This document shows positions 1 through 8,685 of a stretch of DNA of 64,000 bases, piece after piece. Positions within the stretch are counted from its first letter, which is position 1; each line of letters begins with the position of its first letter. The position numbers and the translations under genes are program-made. Origin of the DNA: UBA2185 sp964564625. GTDB taxonomy: Bacteria > Desulfobacterota > Syntrophia > Syntrophales > UBA2185. A model generated the notes under the pieces. The model did not search any database and was not told where the DNA came from. It was given only the letters and a program-made list of their open reading frames with translations. Where the stretch lies: NCBI GenBank assembly GCA_964564625.1, contig CAZMBE010000017.1, forward strand, positions 1 to 64,000. The letters are read 5' to 3'.

Positions 1-1880
1 TCTCTCAATCCATACAGATCCTGATAAAAGACTTTGCATGATTTCCTGCTTTTCCCCATCTTGATGAATAAGGCAATTGCAACACCCTGCTGAATGTCAA
101 AAACATTTTCATCCTTGCTCCCATCGGGGGCTTTTTCACCTATGCGACTGCTACCATGTAAGTTGACTATATAAATCTCATTAAAGCTTTCAAACAATTT
201 CTTTCTCATGCCCCTATGGATTAACCCTGAAAGATAAGAATTGTTTGTGATCATCCCAATAATACCTTTACCATCCTGGTCTATTTTCCAATGGGCAAAC
301 CGGATGAATTTTATATAGTCATCTGACAGAGGTTGAATGTTCCTTTCGGTTCGGACATCGTCTTTGTAGAGGTTCATTTCCTTTTCAATAAAGTCTGATT
401 TATTGACGGAACTCACTGAATACGGGGGATTTCCCAATATTACCAATATGGGCTGTTCTTTCTTAATCTTTCCCGCAAGGTGCGATTCTTCGGACAGGGA
501 AGCCATCCCAGGAAGTTCCGTCTGCGCAAGCTCCTCCATTTCAAGGGTATTGGTAAGGTACAACTTTACTCTGTCATCCTTCCGCAACCTGTAACCTAAT
601 TCTTCAACCAAAAAAGACATCTTCAAATGACCGACCGCATACGGCGCCATCATCAACTCAAAGGCATAAAAGTTTTTCAGGATATGGTCTTTTATGAAAT
701 TCTCTTTGCCGCCTTCGCCATATTTGGATACAAACTCATCAACTGCAAGTTTTGCCGTCTCTGCCAAAAAAGTAAGCGTCCCTGCTGCAGGGTCCAAGAC
801 CGTAACAGTACTGCTTGCAAATCCGTCAGGTCTCTTGAACTGTTCTTTCAGAATACTGTGCAAGGAGCGGACTATATAAGACACTACAGGTTCGGGGGTG
901 TAATACACGCCTCTCATCTCTCTGACTTTGGGATCATATGCAGAAAGGAATGTCTCATAGAAGTGGACTATCGGATCTTTACCTTTCCCCTCGTGAAAGT
1001 ATTGATGCAGTATCTTGTTTATGTCAGTGACAGACAGGATTTCCGAAATATCATCTATGATCCATTCCATCTGCTGCGGGAGAGAACCCAAAGAAACAAA
1101 CTGGAAAACATCTCTCAAGATGCCTATCGTCGCCGGAATATTGTCGTAGGCAAGTTTCCTGTTAAATCCGTTCTCTGCACGTGTCCTGGCTGCAAACAGT
1201 CCGTAGGTTATGGTCTGTGCATAGAGGTCTGAAAATTCATCTTCGGTAAGACTGCTTATGAGGTAATCCTTGAATGCCTTGTAAAATCCCCTGATCAATC
1301 CTTTGCCTGCCTTTTCCTCTTCCCTCAGTTCCTGTGCTACAACTTCATCCTTCAGGAAGCGTGTCCTTTTCGCAAGTTCAAGGGCAAGGTGCTTTGCATC
1401 ATAGACTTTAGGAATTGAAAAAGAAAAGAACTTCTCAAACAGTTGTAATAGTTCATTCTCCTTTTCAACAGGTGGTGTGGTTTTTAGTTTGTGAAGTATG
1501 AATGGTCTGCCGATGACGACTTTGTCAGTTAGTATCCCATTGCGGTAAAGCCTGAATTCAAGGAAATTGGTAAGGATCAGATTAGGAAAAGTATGCAGGT
1601 ATCGCTTTAGCTGATCGGTGTCCTCAATCTTGTCGAGATTATCGACGGCGGGGTCTTTAGCCTCTATGTATCCTGTGATGTGCTGTTTCCCATCCCATAC
1701 CCTGAAATCGGGATTGCCCGCTTCCGTCTTTTTGGGTTGAGAGGTAATATGAATGTCTTTCTTGCCGATCGAATTACAATACTCAGCAAGCAAGTCTTTC
1801 AGAATAGAATAATAGCTTTCTTCTCTTGCATCCCCGCGCGTCGCAGTATCAGTTATCTTCTTCAGATAGGTATTTAGCAT
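1..1880 (-). CDS. Type IIG-like restriction enzyme/N6-adenine DNA methyltransferase, 3' end cut by the window
   Basis: About 626 codons are visible, starting at an ATG at 1880 and running off the window. The N-terminal ~110 residues look like a PD-(D/E)xK nuclease: NPDF followed by GYIEAKD near residue 73. A helical region follows, then an N6-adenine methyltransferase with motif I (VLDPAAGT, near residue 362) and catalytic motif IV (LGNPPYS, near residue 483). Nuclease and methylase on one chain with no helicase between them fits a self-contained type IIG-like system. The target-recognition domain would lie beyond the window edge. No separate S or R subunit is visible. Motif I has Ala where the usual motif has Cys/Gly, which is tolerated in this family. 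I cannot name the specificity. Confidence 0.85.
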   Translation of the reverse strand, partial: MLNTYLKKITDTATRGDAREESYYSILKDLLAEYCNSIGKKDIHITSQPKKTEAGNPDFRVWDGKQHITGYIEAKDPAVDNLDKIEDTDQLKRYLHTFPNLILTNFLEFRLYRNGILTDKVVIGRPFILHKLKTTPPVEKENELLQLFEKFFSFSIPKVYDAKHLALELAKRTRFLKDEVVAQELREEEKAGKGLIRGFYKAFKDYLISSLTEDEFSDLYAQTITYGLFAARTRAENGFNRKLAYDNIPATIGILRDVFQFVSLGSLPQQMEWIIDDISEILSVTDINKILHQYFHEGKGKDPIVHFYETFLSAYDPKVREMRGVYYTPEPVVSYIVRSLHSILKEQFKRPDGFASSTVTVLDPAAGTLTFLAETAKLAVDEFVSKYGEGGKENFIKDHILKNFYAFELMMAPYAVGHLKMSFLVEELGYRLRKDDRVKLYLTNTLEMEELAQTELPGMASLSEESHLAGKIKKEQPILVILGNPPYSVSSVNKSDFIEKEMNLYKDDVRTERNIQPLSDDYIKFIRFAHWKIDQDGKGIIGMITNNSYLSGLIHRGMRKKLFESFNEIYIVNLHGSSRIGEKAPDGSKDENVFDIQQGVAIALFIKMGKSRKSCKVFYQDLYGLR

Positions 1881-1972
1881 TGTTTAATAGAACAAAGAAT
1901 ATGATAAGTTTTAGTTTATAGCTTGATGAGCTCTATCTTGCTTTTTTATCGCCTTGTCAAATCTTCATTGAA

Positions 1973-2094
1973 TAAAAACACCCCGCTCTCACGGCGAGAT
2001 GCGGGGATATGTTTCAAAAGACGTTCCCTCCCTGTTTCAAAGACGGGATAGAGAAAATTAATTATTGTGGTCCCTGTCCTACCTCCTCGAACTG
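1973..2094 (-). ncRNA. Candidate small RNA of about 120 nt with its own promoter and terminator
   Basis: On the minus strand a TTGACA/TATTTT promoter (2128 to 2101) is followed by about 120 nt without a convincing reading frame. The stretch ends in a strong GC hairpin (2006 to 1981) and a run of five U. The predicted RNA carries five GGA motifs within its first ~75 nt (GAGGAGG, UAGGAC, AGGGAC and AGGGAGGGAAC) and a near-repeat of the word CGUCUUUGAAACA. GGA-rich short RNAs can titrate CsrA/RsmA proteins, but this is inference. It could also be a 6S-like RNA or an attenuated leader of the downstream methylase gene. Confidence 0.5.
1974..2006 (-). terminator. Rho-independent terminator (minus strand)
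   Basis: Six-bp CCCCGC/GCGGGG stem extended by TCTC/GAGA with a one-base bulge around a 5-nt loop. On the minus strand the next bases are TG then TTTTT (1978-1974). It ends the candidate small RNA and shields the methylase gene from read-through. Confidence 0.7.
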
Positions 2095-2100
2095 ATTGAG

Positions 2101-2128
2101 AAAATACACCTTATGCCAGGATTGTCAA
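2101..2128 (-). promoter_or_regulatory. Sigma70-type promoter of the candidate small RNA
   Basis: Read on the minus strand, TTGACA (2128-2123), a 16-nt spacer and TATTTT (2106-2101). The predicted start is near 2094. Confidence 0.5.
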
Positions 2129-2145
2129 GGGAAAACTGAAGTACA

Positions 2146-2203
2146 GGGGGTAGGGAAGGGTATAGGGGGCAGGGGATAGGGTTTAGGGTATAGGGTAGAA
2201 AGG
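2146..2203. repeat. G-rich low-complexity tract (TAGGG-like units)
   Basis: Eight or more runs of three to five G separated by one to four bases, with the unit AGGGTATAGGG recurring. The tract could form a G-quadruplex. It lies just upstream of the candidate small RNA promoter. Confidence 0.6.
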
Positions 2204-2418
2204 GCAAGGTCATCGGGCCTGTTCTCGAATGTCATTATGGGAGGATGAGAGGGGTAGGCGCGGTGTGCCGCTTGTGTAAAAAATTCCCCCAAATCAGAAT
2301 AGACAGCAGAATAAAAAAGTAATAAGCTGTACCCGTTGATCAGGAATACGTGGCGATTATGAACAAAAAATCCCGGAATATTTTTTATATGTGCTCAAAC
2401 GAACTGAAGGGTAATGAA

Positions 2419-4443
2419 ATGAAATTTCCGAAACACGCACTCCGTGCTATTCCCTTTTCCTTTATGGTCTTTTGCGTAACTGTCGGTTTGGCTTTCTCAT
2501 TTTTATATCATGAGGAAACCGCTTTCGGAGCGGATGATCACAAGGAATTACACGTGGCGGTGCAGGAGCTGAAAACCAATCTGCAGGCGCAGATTGGCGC
2601 AAAGCCCATGCGTCTTGCCGTACTCGCCTTTCTCTCAACAAAGAGCGGCACACATGAAAAATTCACCGAGTTTGGCGACTACCTGTCTGAAAACATCATA
2701 AGCGCTCTCAGCAAAGAAACGAAAAAGGTGAAACTCTTTGAGAGGAAACGTCTGGATCTCATCCTGGGTGAACATTCCTTAAGCCTGAGCGGGCTGATTG
2801 ACGCGGACCAGGCAAAGAAAATAGGAGAACTTGCTCCTCTCGATGCCGTGCTTTCAGGCACGTTCACAAAATTGGCAAACTTTATAGAAATAAACAGCCG
2901 CGTCGTCGACGTGGTGACCGGTGAAATATTGCTCACCTATTCCGCGAAAGTGACTCTGACAAATGATCTCAAAAGCCTTTTTGCCGACCGTCACATAAAA
3001 CAGGAGGAAGAGGACATCTGCGCGCTCCACGAGAAGAGAATAAGCTATTTGTTGAATGATGTTTCCACACCGGAAAAAGTCCGCGCCCTTGTGAAAGAAG
3101 CCGTTAAAATTCCGTTTGAAGACAAATGCGCCGGTATTCATTTTGCCGTAATGCGAACGTTCACACGATACCAGATAGACAACCAGGAGTATGAGGATTT
3201 TCTCATAAAGACTATCGACGCGATTCCGTTTCCTTCCCGAGATTCCAGGGCGGGTGAGACAATGAGATTCATCACGAGAAAAAACAGGGACGATCGCAGA
3301 TGGGAACTATGCGTACGGATAATTAAGAAAAGCGAAGCTCGCCACATACCAAGCCTGCTTCAGCCGTTTGTGAATTATGCGTATCAGCCGGAAGAATTAC
3401 CGACAATATACAAGCGCGTTGACCATTATTTTTCGCTTTTGAAAAACAAAGAAATCGGTTTGCCGCAGCCTATTACATTCAACAGCGGATTTCAAAAAAT
3501 GCTGAACGCGGCGGATAAGCGTCCCGCATCCGGCCATACCGTATCTTTCTATTGTTACAATAAGTACAAAGACGATTTGGTGTATGATAAGGAGATGATA
3601 AAAGTCTTATACGGCTACTTAACCCACGTGTACCTCGATGAAGAAAACGAGAAAGAGAAGTTGAAGGTGCTCCATTCTCTAAGCGAGCACTTCAACAACA
3701 GGGAGCCGGACGAAAAACTTGCAGACAATTTATTTGAATTTGTGTTCCGTTTTGTGCGAAAGGAATATCTGCAAATGGATCCCCAGGAAGAAGCGAAAGT
3801 CCCATTGGCTCATTTAACGCTGTTTGTTGAAAAATGCAAACCTCTCTTTTGCAAAACAATTGTCTTTACAAAATATCCAAGTCAGAAAGAGGAGAGAATA
3901 AATTTCTGCATTGACAATAATATCCCATGCCCGAAAGTCGTTCCTTCCGCGGAAGACTGCGTGAAACAGCTGTCTTCCAGGAATTGGAAGGAGCGTGTTC
4001 AGGGAATAAAGCTGCTTTCCAGGATGGGAGCCGGTGCAAAGATCGCGGAGCGCGAAGTCATTAAATCACTGGAAAGGAGCAGCGCTGAAAACGAAAGAGA
4101 AGTAGCTGAAGTGCATAAGCACGCTGTCATTATCCTGGGGAATATTAAATCAAAGGACCCCAGGGCCATTGAGTTGCTGGTGCAGAACCTGGGAAGCCTT
4201 GAATACATGGTGCCTACAATGGCGCTCAAAAGCCTTGTAGAAATCGGGAAGCCCGCCATTCCGTATCTCATAAAAGGCCTCGATCACGAACGAGGCAGTG
4301 TCCAATACAAGTGCGCAAAGGCATTGGGGCAACTGGGCCCCGCGGCAAAATCCGCAAGGCCCGCCCTGGAAAAATTGCTTCGATCGAGGAATAGGGATTT
4401 AGTGCTTGTTGCCAAGGAATCGTTAGAAGAGATCGGCCGCTAA
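2419..4443 (+). CDS. Secreted or membrane-anchored CsgG/FlgO-like protein with C-terminal HEAT repeats
   Basis: 674 residues. The ATG at 2419 is chosen because AAGGG lies 7 nt upstream and it places a hydrophobic signal or anchor at residues ~8-28; in-frame starts back to 2350 would bury the signal. Residues ~55-195 look like a CsgG/FlgO-type domain (MRLAVLAFLS, SENIISALSK, LFERKRLDLIL, DAVLSGTF), a fold used by outer-membrane-associated secretion or assembly factors. The middle ~300 residues are unrecognised. The last ~150 residues form HEAT/PBS-type alpha repeats (AIPYLIKGLDHE, CAKALGQLGPAA). The combination suggests an envelope protein that assembles at the outer membrane and binds a partner through the HEAT repeats. 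No functional partner is adjacent. Confidence 0.75.
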   Translation: MKFPKHALRAIPFSFMVFCVTVGLAFSFLYHEETAFGADDHKELHVAVQELKTNLQAQIGAKPMRLAVLAFLSTKSGTHEKFTEFGDYLSENIISALSKETKKVKLFERKRLDLILGEHSLSLSGLIDADQAKKIGELAPLDAVLSGTFTKLANFIEINSRVVDVVTGEILLTYSAKVTLTNDLKSLFADRHIKQEEEDICALHEKRISYLLNDVSTPEKVRALVKEAVKIPFEDKCAGIHFAVMRTFTRYQIDNQEYEDFLIKTIDAIPFPSRDSRAGETMRFITRKNRDDRRWELCVRIIKKSEARHIPSLLQPFVNYAYQPEELPTIYKRVDHYFSLLKNKEIGLPQPITFNSGFQKMLNAADKRPASGHTVSFYCYNKYKDDLVYDKEMIKVLYGYLTHVYLDEENEKEKLKVLHSLSEHFNNREPDEKLADNLFEFVFRFVRKEYLQMDPQEEAKVPLAHLTLFVEKCKPLFCKTIVFTKYPSQKEERINFCIDNNIPCPKVVPSAEDCVKQLSSRNWKERVQGIKLLSRMGAGAKIAEREVIKSLERSSAENEREVAEVHKHAVIILGNIKSKDPRAIELLVQNLGSLEYMVPTMALKSLVEIGKPAIPYLIKGLDHERGSVQYKCAKALGQLGPAAKSARPALEKLLRSRNRDLVLVAKESLEEIGR

Positions 4444-4452
4444 ATGGATAAT

Positions 4453-4504
4453 GGGGTCAGGCTTGATAGTTGATATTTAATGGTCAAAGGTAAAGCCTGA
4501 CTTC
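4453..4504. repeat. REP-like palindrome after the CsgG-HEAT gene
   Basis: GTCAGGCTT (4456-4464) and its complement AAGCCTGAC (4493-4501) bracket a 28-nt AT-rich loop, in the context GGGGTCAGGC. This resembles the GGGGTCAGG palindromes linked to RAYT (TnpA_REP) transposases. It may also act as a weak terminator. No transposase is nearby. Confidence 0.45.
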
Positions 4505-4592
4505 CTCATGCAACATGCTTTCTTCACCAAAGCCAAGTTATGACGTCAAATAAACAGAACCGTTGCAGCTTACCACCAGTTTACCATCACGT

Positions 4593-4790
4593 ATGAATGG
4601 GAATAACCGATCTGATATTAAAGAGGGAGCGCATGTGCGGGTCGTCCAGAAACAGGATCAGCGCTCCGGCAAACTGACCGAAGGAGTCGTGAGGGATATT
4701 CTTACACGCTCCGCCACGCATCCTCACGGCATCAAGGTGCGCCTGCAAAGCGGCATAGTCGGCCGGGTTAAAGAGATCCTGGAGACCTGA
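4593..4790 (+). CDS. YwbE family protein (DUF2196)
   Basis: 65 residues from the ATG at 4593, where the family's MNG-NRSDI start begins; a longer frame from 4563 adds unrelated residues. Conserved family features are the KQDQRSGKLTEG segment, the THPHGIKVRL core and the closing VGRVKEIL. YwbE proteins are small, all-beta and of unknown function, widespread in bacteria and fungi. There is no obvious ribosome-binding site. Single gene, with the REP-like element upstream and a broken gene downstream. Confidence 0.85.
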   Translation: MNGNNRSDIKEGAHVRVVQKQDQRSGKLTEGVVRDILTRSATHPHGIKVRLQSGIVGRVKEILET

Positions 4791-4835
4791 ATATTGCCTG
4801 ACGTTGTGTCGGAATTAACTGTCAAAAGGAACTGA

Positions 4836-4985
4836 ATGCAGATACTCGTCGATGCTGATGCATTTCCGAATGTTATCAAAGATATCCTGATCAGGGTATC
4901 TGTCCGCTTTCATGTGCCCCTCGTTTTTGTGGCAAATCAAAAGGAGGGGATGATTCAACCTCACAGTGTGCTTGAATTATCTTGA
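4836..4985 (+). pseudogene. Truncated YaiI/YqxD-family (DUF188) gene
   Basis: The 49 codons begin MQILVDADAFP and continue through PLVFVANQ, which matches the first ~35 residues of DUF188 proteins (MxIxVDADACP...VANQ). After VANQ the reading changes to unrelated sequence and stops. The normal protein is about 150 residues with a second DxAD motif, and nothing matching it follows in any frame. The family's Cys in DADACP is Phe here. Probably a decayed remnant. Confidence 0.7.
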
Positions 4986-5179
4986 CACATAAAAGTCATC
5001 TTCATATACTCGGCCCACGAAAGAGCATATTCTTCTCAAATAAATGTGCTTGTTGCTTCGTTCTTAAGTTCGGCATCATATCGAAGGGAGATATCTTTAC
5101 AACAAACGGTACTAATCAATATTTCTCGCTTTGCCCGAAATGACAGTATCGTATGTGTGTTCATGAAATGAAGCTCCTG

Positions 5180-5209
5180 TTGACGAAAAGGAAGTATATT
5201 ACAACATAT
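5180..5209 (+). promoter_or_regulatory. Possible promoter of the lysine-rich small protein
   Basis: TTGACG (5180-5185) followed after 18 nt by ACATAT (5204-5209), 28 nt before the start codon at 5237. The -10 match is poor. Confidence 0.3.
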
Positions 5210-5236
5210 ATCTGACCATCAAGGGAGGACATCGAC

Positions 5237-5338
5237 ATGGCCAAATCTCAGGATGTAAGAAAATCCGAGAAGAAAAAACCGCAAAAAACAGCGAAAGAGA
5301 AGAAGCTGGCAAAACTGGAAAAGAAAAAGCAAAAATAG
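5237..5338 (+). CDS. Lysine-rich small basic protein (33 aa)
   Basis: Begins MAKSQDVRKSEKKKPQ and ends LEKKKQK, 33 residues of which almost half are lysine. A strong ribosome-binding site (AAGGGAGGA, 7 nt before ATG) makes it convincing despite its size. It should be highly charged, disordered or helical, and nucleic-acid binding is plausible. Short Lys-rich proteins starting MAKSQ with this composition occur in other proteobacteria, but no function is known to me. Its stop is 155 bp from the convergent antiporter gene. Confidence 0.65.
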   Translation: MAKSQDVRKSEKKKPQKTAKEKKLAKLEKKKQK

Positions 5339-5492
5339 CTGATCAGCTTCTTATCTGCCAATCTTATCCCACATCGTTGTGCTATTCTGGCATTGGTAAA
5401 AAGACTGGAATAGATTCCTCCGTATCAAGTCTATCTTGGCGGTAACGGAGATACTGGGCACGATTGTCAAGGAATGGCAAGAAGGGATGGCA

Positions 5493-7205
5493 TCAGTCCA
5501 AAGGCTGTTCGGATGCATCTCCATAGAGGGGGGCGTATAATTCTTGCCTGACTTGGTCCGTGAACCGTTTAATGTCGGTAGCGTCAATATTCAATGACAG
5601 CAACGCCTGACGGGTCACTTCCAGGCCGGCCTCGAATTCAGGCTGAATAACTTCATTCACTCCTAAATCGTGCAATATCTGTATCTGATCAATGTTTTCC
5701 GCCCGCGCCACAATTTTTAATTTCGGATTCACTTGCCGGGATTTCTCGACAATAGTTTTTGTGACGATTGCGGATGGCGTGGTGATGATTAACAGCTCCG
5801 CGTGTTCAATTCCGGCGGCATTGAGGACAATAGGCTGGCCCGCGTCTCCATATATCAAAGGTATTCCCGTTTCTTTCAATCGGCGGACCTGGCGTGAGTC
5901 AAGTTCGATCACCACAAATGGTGTGTTTAGGTTCTTGAGGATATTTGCTACGTATGAGCCTACCCGTCCTGCCCCGGCAATAATCACATGTTGATGCAAC
6001 CCGGTCTTAGGTAAATTCAGTGTTTGCAGGGGTTCGTGCTTGAACCACTGTTTATGGACTGCATAGAGTGGTGCCGTGAGACCTGACAGAAAAGGAGTCA
6101 GTATCATGGTGATCACGGCCGTCGTAAGTATGAGTGAGAACAGCTCGTTGCTGATGGATTGCGTATGTACCCCGACTCTTCCGAGAACAAAGGCAAATTC
6201 GCCGATTTGAAAAAGACCTAGTCCCACGGCCAAAGGGATCACATTCCTGTACCCGAAAAACATGACGAGAACCGCAAAAATCAATCCCTTGCCGATGATA
6301 AGCAGCACTACCAGCAATGAGATTGTTTTCAGGTTGGCGAGTAAAAACGCGGGATCTAACAGCATTCCTATTGAAACGAAAAAAAGTAACGCGAACACAT
6401 CCCTCAATGGGATTATATCGCATAATGCCTGATGGCTGTAATCGGATTCTCCCAGTACCATGCCCGCCACAAAAGCCCCAAACGCGAATGACAGGCCGAA
6501 AAGATACGTGGCGTACCCGACTCCCAAACCTGTCGCGGTAACTGCCAATATAAAGAGCTCCCGTGAGTTCCAGGTAACAACATATGCCATTGCGCGGGGT
6601 ATTACTTTCGTTCCTATGATAATCATCAGGGTAAGAAAACCCGCAGCTTTTGCCGCCGCCCATCCCAGGGCAGGCAACCCCACTTCCGGATGGCTCAATT
6701 GAGGGAGCATGATCATCAAGGGAATAACAGCCAAATCCTGGACAATCAACATGCCGATCATGACCCGGCTCGAGAGGGTGCCCATCAGGCCACGATTCAT
6801 CATTGATTTCAAAATGACCATCGTACTGGACAGAGAGATCAAGGCCCCGATCCAAAGAGAAGCGATTTCTTCAAAGCCAAGCAATTGCCCGATCGCAAAT
6901 CCGTACGCGATTGTCAGGATCATTTGTATAGGTGTGCCGATCAGGGCAACTTTACGGACCGGTTGCAGTTCTTTGAATGAAAACTCAAGCCCCAGGGCAA
7001 AAAGCAACAGAGCCACTCCGATTTCAGCCAACAATTCTATGTTATGGATACCCGTTGCCGTGATTACGCCGGTATAGGGGCCAACTGCTACCCCGGCCAG
7101 AATATACCCCAAAATAAGGGGTTGCTTCAACAGCTGGGCAATCAACCCTCCCATCAACGCGGCAACAATAATAATTGCAATATCAGCGGTTATTCCCATA
7201 AGCAA
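5493..7205 (-). CDS. KefB-type monovalent cation:proton antiporter (CPA2) with TrkA-N domain
   Basis: 570 residues. The first ~390 form a Na+/H+ exchanger-type membrane domain with about 12 segments, including GVALLLFALGLEF and the GAFVAGMVLGES segment. A cytoplasmic TrkA-N (RCK) domain follows with the nucleotide-binding motif GAGRVG near residue 415 and the acidic end of strand beta2 at VVIELD. It probably exchanges K+ or Na+ for protons across the inner membrane, gated by NAD(H) or another ligand. The TrkA-C domain seen in some relatives is absent or degenerate. No clear ribosome-binding site. A second CPA2 antiporter without this domain lies at 51300-52550. Confidence 0.9.
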   Translation of the reverse strand: MLMGITADIAIIIVAALMGGLIAQLLKQPLILGYILAGVAVGPYTGVITATGIHNIELLAEIGVALLLFALGLEFSFKELQPVRKVALIGTPIQMILTIAYGFAIGQLLGFEEIASLWIGALISLSSTMVILKSMMNRGLMGTLSSRVMIGMLIVQDLAVIPLMIMLPQLSHPEVGLPALGWAAAKAAGFLTLMIIIGTKVIPRAMAYVVTWNSRELFILAVTATGLGVGYATYLFGLSFAFGAFVAGMVLGESDYSHQALCDIIPLRDVFALLFFVSIGMLLDPAFLLANLKTISLLVVLLIIGKGLIFAVLVMFFGYRNVIPLAVGLGLFQIGEFAFVLGRVGVHTQSISNELFSLILTTAVITMILTPFLSGLTAPLYAVHKQWFKHEPLQTLNLPKTGLHQHVIIAGAGRVGSYVANILKNLNTPFVVIELDSRQVRRLKETGIPLIYGDAGQPIVLNAAGIEHAELLIITTPSAIVTKTIVEKSRQVNPKLKIVARAENIDQIQILHDLGVNEVIQPEFEAGLEVTRQALLSLNIDATDIKRFTDQVRQELYAPLYGDASEQPLD

Positions 7206-7461
7206 AACCGTTTACACACGGTGTTTCCCCAAACCTTTATATGCGGAATTGTCCCTTTGATGAATACGGGAGTTTCCTTTTACATTGTTAGGTACATGGA
7301 ATCACTATCTGTCGGGAAACAATAGGAGAAGAGGCAGTATGTGTCAAGGACAAACAATTTCAGGACAAACAATTTCAAAGGGGCAATATCATGCAATATG
7401 GAAGTTATTCGTATGCCCTGTTTCTGCTGAAATGACGATGCGGGAATTTCTTAAAGCCTTC
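7206..7461. other. Intergenic region, no gene seen
   Basis: Holds the start region of the divergent antiporter gene and a 15-bp tandem repeat. Short frames here lack ribosome-binding sites and family resemblance. Confidence 0.6.
7347..7376. repeat. Two tandem copies of a 15-bp word
   Basis: AGGACAAACAATTTC occurs twice head to tail without mismatch. Confidence 0.8.
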
Positions 7462-7490
7462 TTGACGCGGTGATTTCTTTTTTTTATACT
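7462..7490 (+). promoter_or_regulatory. Sigma70-type promoter of the aldo/keto reductase gene
   Basis: TTGACG (7462-7467), 17-nt T-rich spacer, TATACT (7485-7490). Transcription would start near 7497, 33 nt before the ATG. Confidence 0.6.
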
Positions 7491-7529
7491 CTAACAAAGA
7501 AAAAAGCTTTGTAACAAAACGGTATCACC

Positions 7530-8360
7530 ATGATTCCGAAAAGAAGACTCGGAAAAACCCATGTGGATGTGACAATCATTGGCCTTGGTGGTGAAGGTGT
7601 CCTCAGGACTCACGGCTATGAGCGGGAAGCGTATGAGCTGATCAACCTGGCTATTGATCTTGGCATTAATTACTTCGATTCTGCCAAGGCTTACGCGGGA
7701 TGTGAGTCATACCACGGGATGGCGCTGGGTGAACGGAGGAGGGACATTTTTCTTGCCGGCAAATCCCACGCCCGCGATAAAAAAGGTGCGCTTGCCCATC
7801 TTTCCGATACCCTCAAAACCATAAAGACGGATCATCTCGACCTCTGGCAGATGCATGACATGAGAACCGAAGCGGATATTGAGGAGGTCACCGCGCGGGG
7901 GGGTGCCCTCGAGGCATTCCGGGAGGCGAAGGAAAAGGGCCTCGTTCGCTTCATCGGAGTCACCGGCCATGAGAGTCCCTCCATCCTGCGGCGCTGCATC
8001 GAGCTTGCAGATTTTGATACGGTGCTTATGCCGGTCAATCCCTCAGAGCCGCATTACCTCAGTTTCATCACCGATCTCCTGCCGTATGCCCTGAAAAAAG
8101 ATATGGGGATTATTGCCATGAAGGTATATTTCAGGGGAATGGTAACGCAAATTCCCGGTATCGATTCGGTTGAACCGTTCTACCGTTTTGCCCTTTCCCA
8201 TCCCGTAACAACGGCGATCATCGGCTGCGATACTATCGCACAGCTTGAAGAGAATGTGCGTTTCGCCCAATCATTTGTTCCGCTTAAAAAGAAGGAGATT
8301 GGCGGTCTCATCGGCTTTGTCGCACCATACGCCCGCGAACTTTTGTACTATAAGCGCTGA
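7530..8360 (+). CDS. Aldo/keto reductase
   Basis: 276 residues, normal for a compact AKR. The family core is present: start motif RRLGKTHVDVTIIGLGGEG, INYFDSAKAY holding the Asp/Tyr pair of the tetrad, the AGKS lysine, and LDLWQMHD at the histidine position. Near the end, TTAIIGCDT matches the cofactor phosphate-binding loop. Predicted cytoplasmic NAD(P)H-dependent reduction of an aldehyde or ketone; the substrate cannot be read from sequence. The start follows its own promoter but lacks a good ribosome-binding site. The next gene fragment begins 37 bp later. Confidence 0.88.
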   Translation: MIPKRRLGKTHVDVTIIGLGGEGVLRTHGYEREAYELINLAIDLGINYFDSAKAYAGCESYHGMALGERRRDIFLAGKSHARDKKGALAHLSDTLKTIKTDHLDLWQMHDMRTEADIEEVTARGGALEAFREAKEKGLVRFIGVTGHESPSILRRCIELADFDTVLMPVNPSEPHYLSFITDLLPYALKKDMGIIAMKVYFRGMVTQIPGIDSVEPFYRFALSHPVTTAIIGCDTIAQLEENVRFAQSFVPLKKKEIGGLIGFVAPYARELLYYKR

Positions 8361-8475
8361 AGAAACTCTTCGCCCTTTCGACATGAGTTTTTGCCATGGT
8401 CCTCGCGTGGCATTGATGAAGGGTTTGTATGACCGGACCGATGCCGAGATTATTTATGCCTATGGCGCGATGGAG

Positions 8476-8685
8476 ACCAATCCCCTGGTTACCATCAATC
8501 GCCTTAAGCCATGCCTGTTAGAGACATATTNNNNNNNNNNNNNNNNNNNNNNNNNNNNNNNNNNNNNNNNNNNNNNNNNNNNNNNNNNNNNNNNNNNNNN
8601 NNNNNNNNNNNNNNNNNNNNNNNNNNNNNNACCAATCCCCTGGTTACCATCAATCGCCTTAAGCCATGCCTGTTAGAGACATATT
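8476..8685. repeat. 55-bp exact duplication flanking the gap
   Basis: 8476-8530 and 8631-8685 are identical. Both carry the ligase YGAMET region, so this is the same locus sequenced at two contig ends. Confidence 0.95.
8531..8630. other. Assembly gap (100 N)
   Basis: A placeholder of exactly 100 N between two copies of the same 55 bp. Confidence 0.98.

Noticed and set aside
403..1232. Plus-strand frames across the start of the window
   Set aside because: The minus strand carries an uninterrupted methyltransferase with motifs I and IV over the same bases.
2005..2060. Two copies of GTTTCAAA(A)GACG, resembling CRISPR repeats
   Set aside because: Only two short imperfect copies, no third unit or cas gene. 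Better explained as part of the candidate small RNA.
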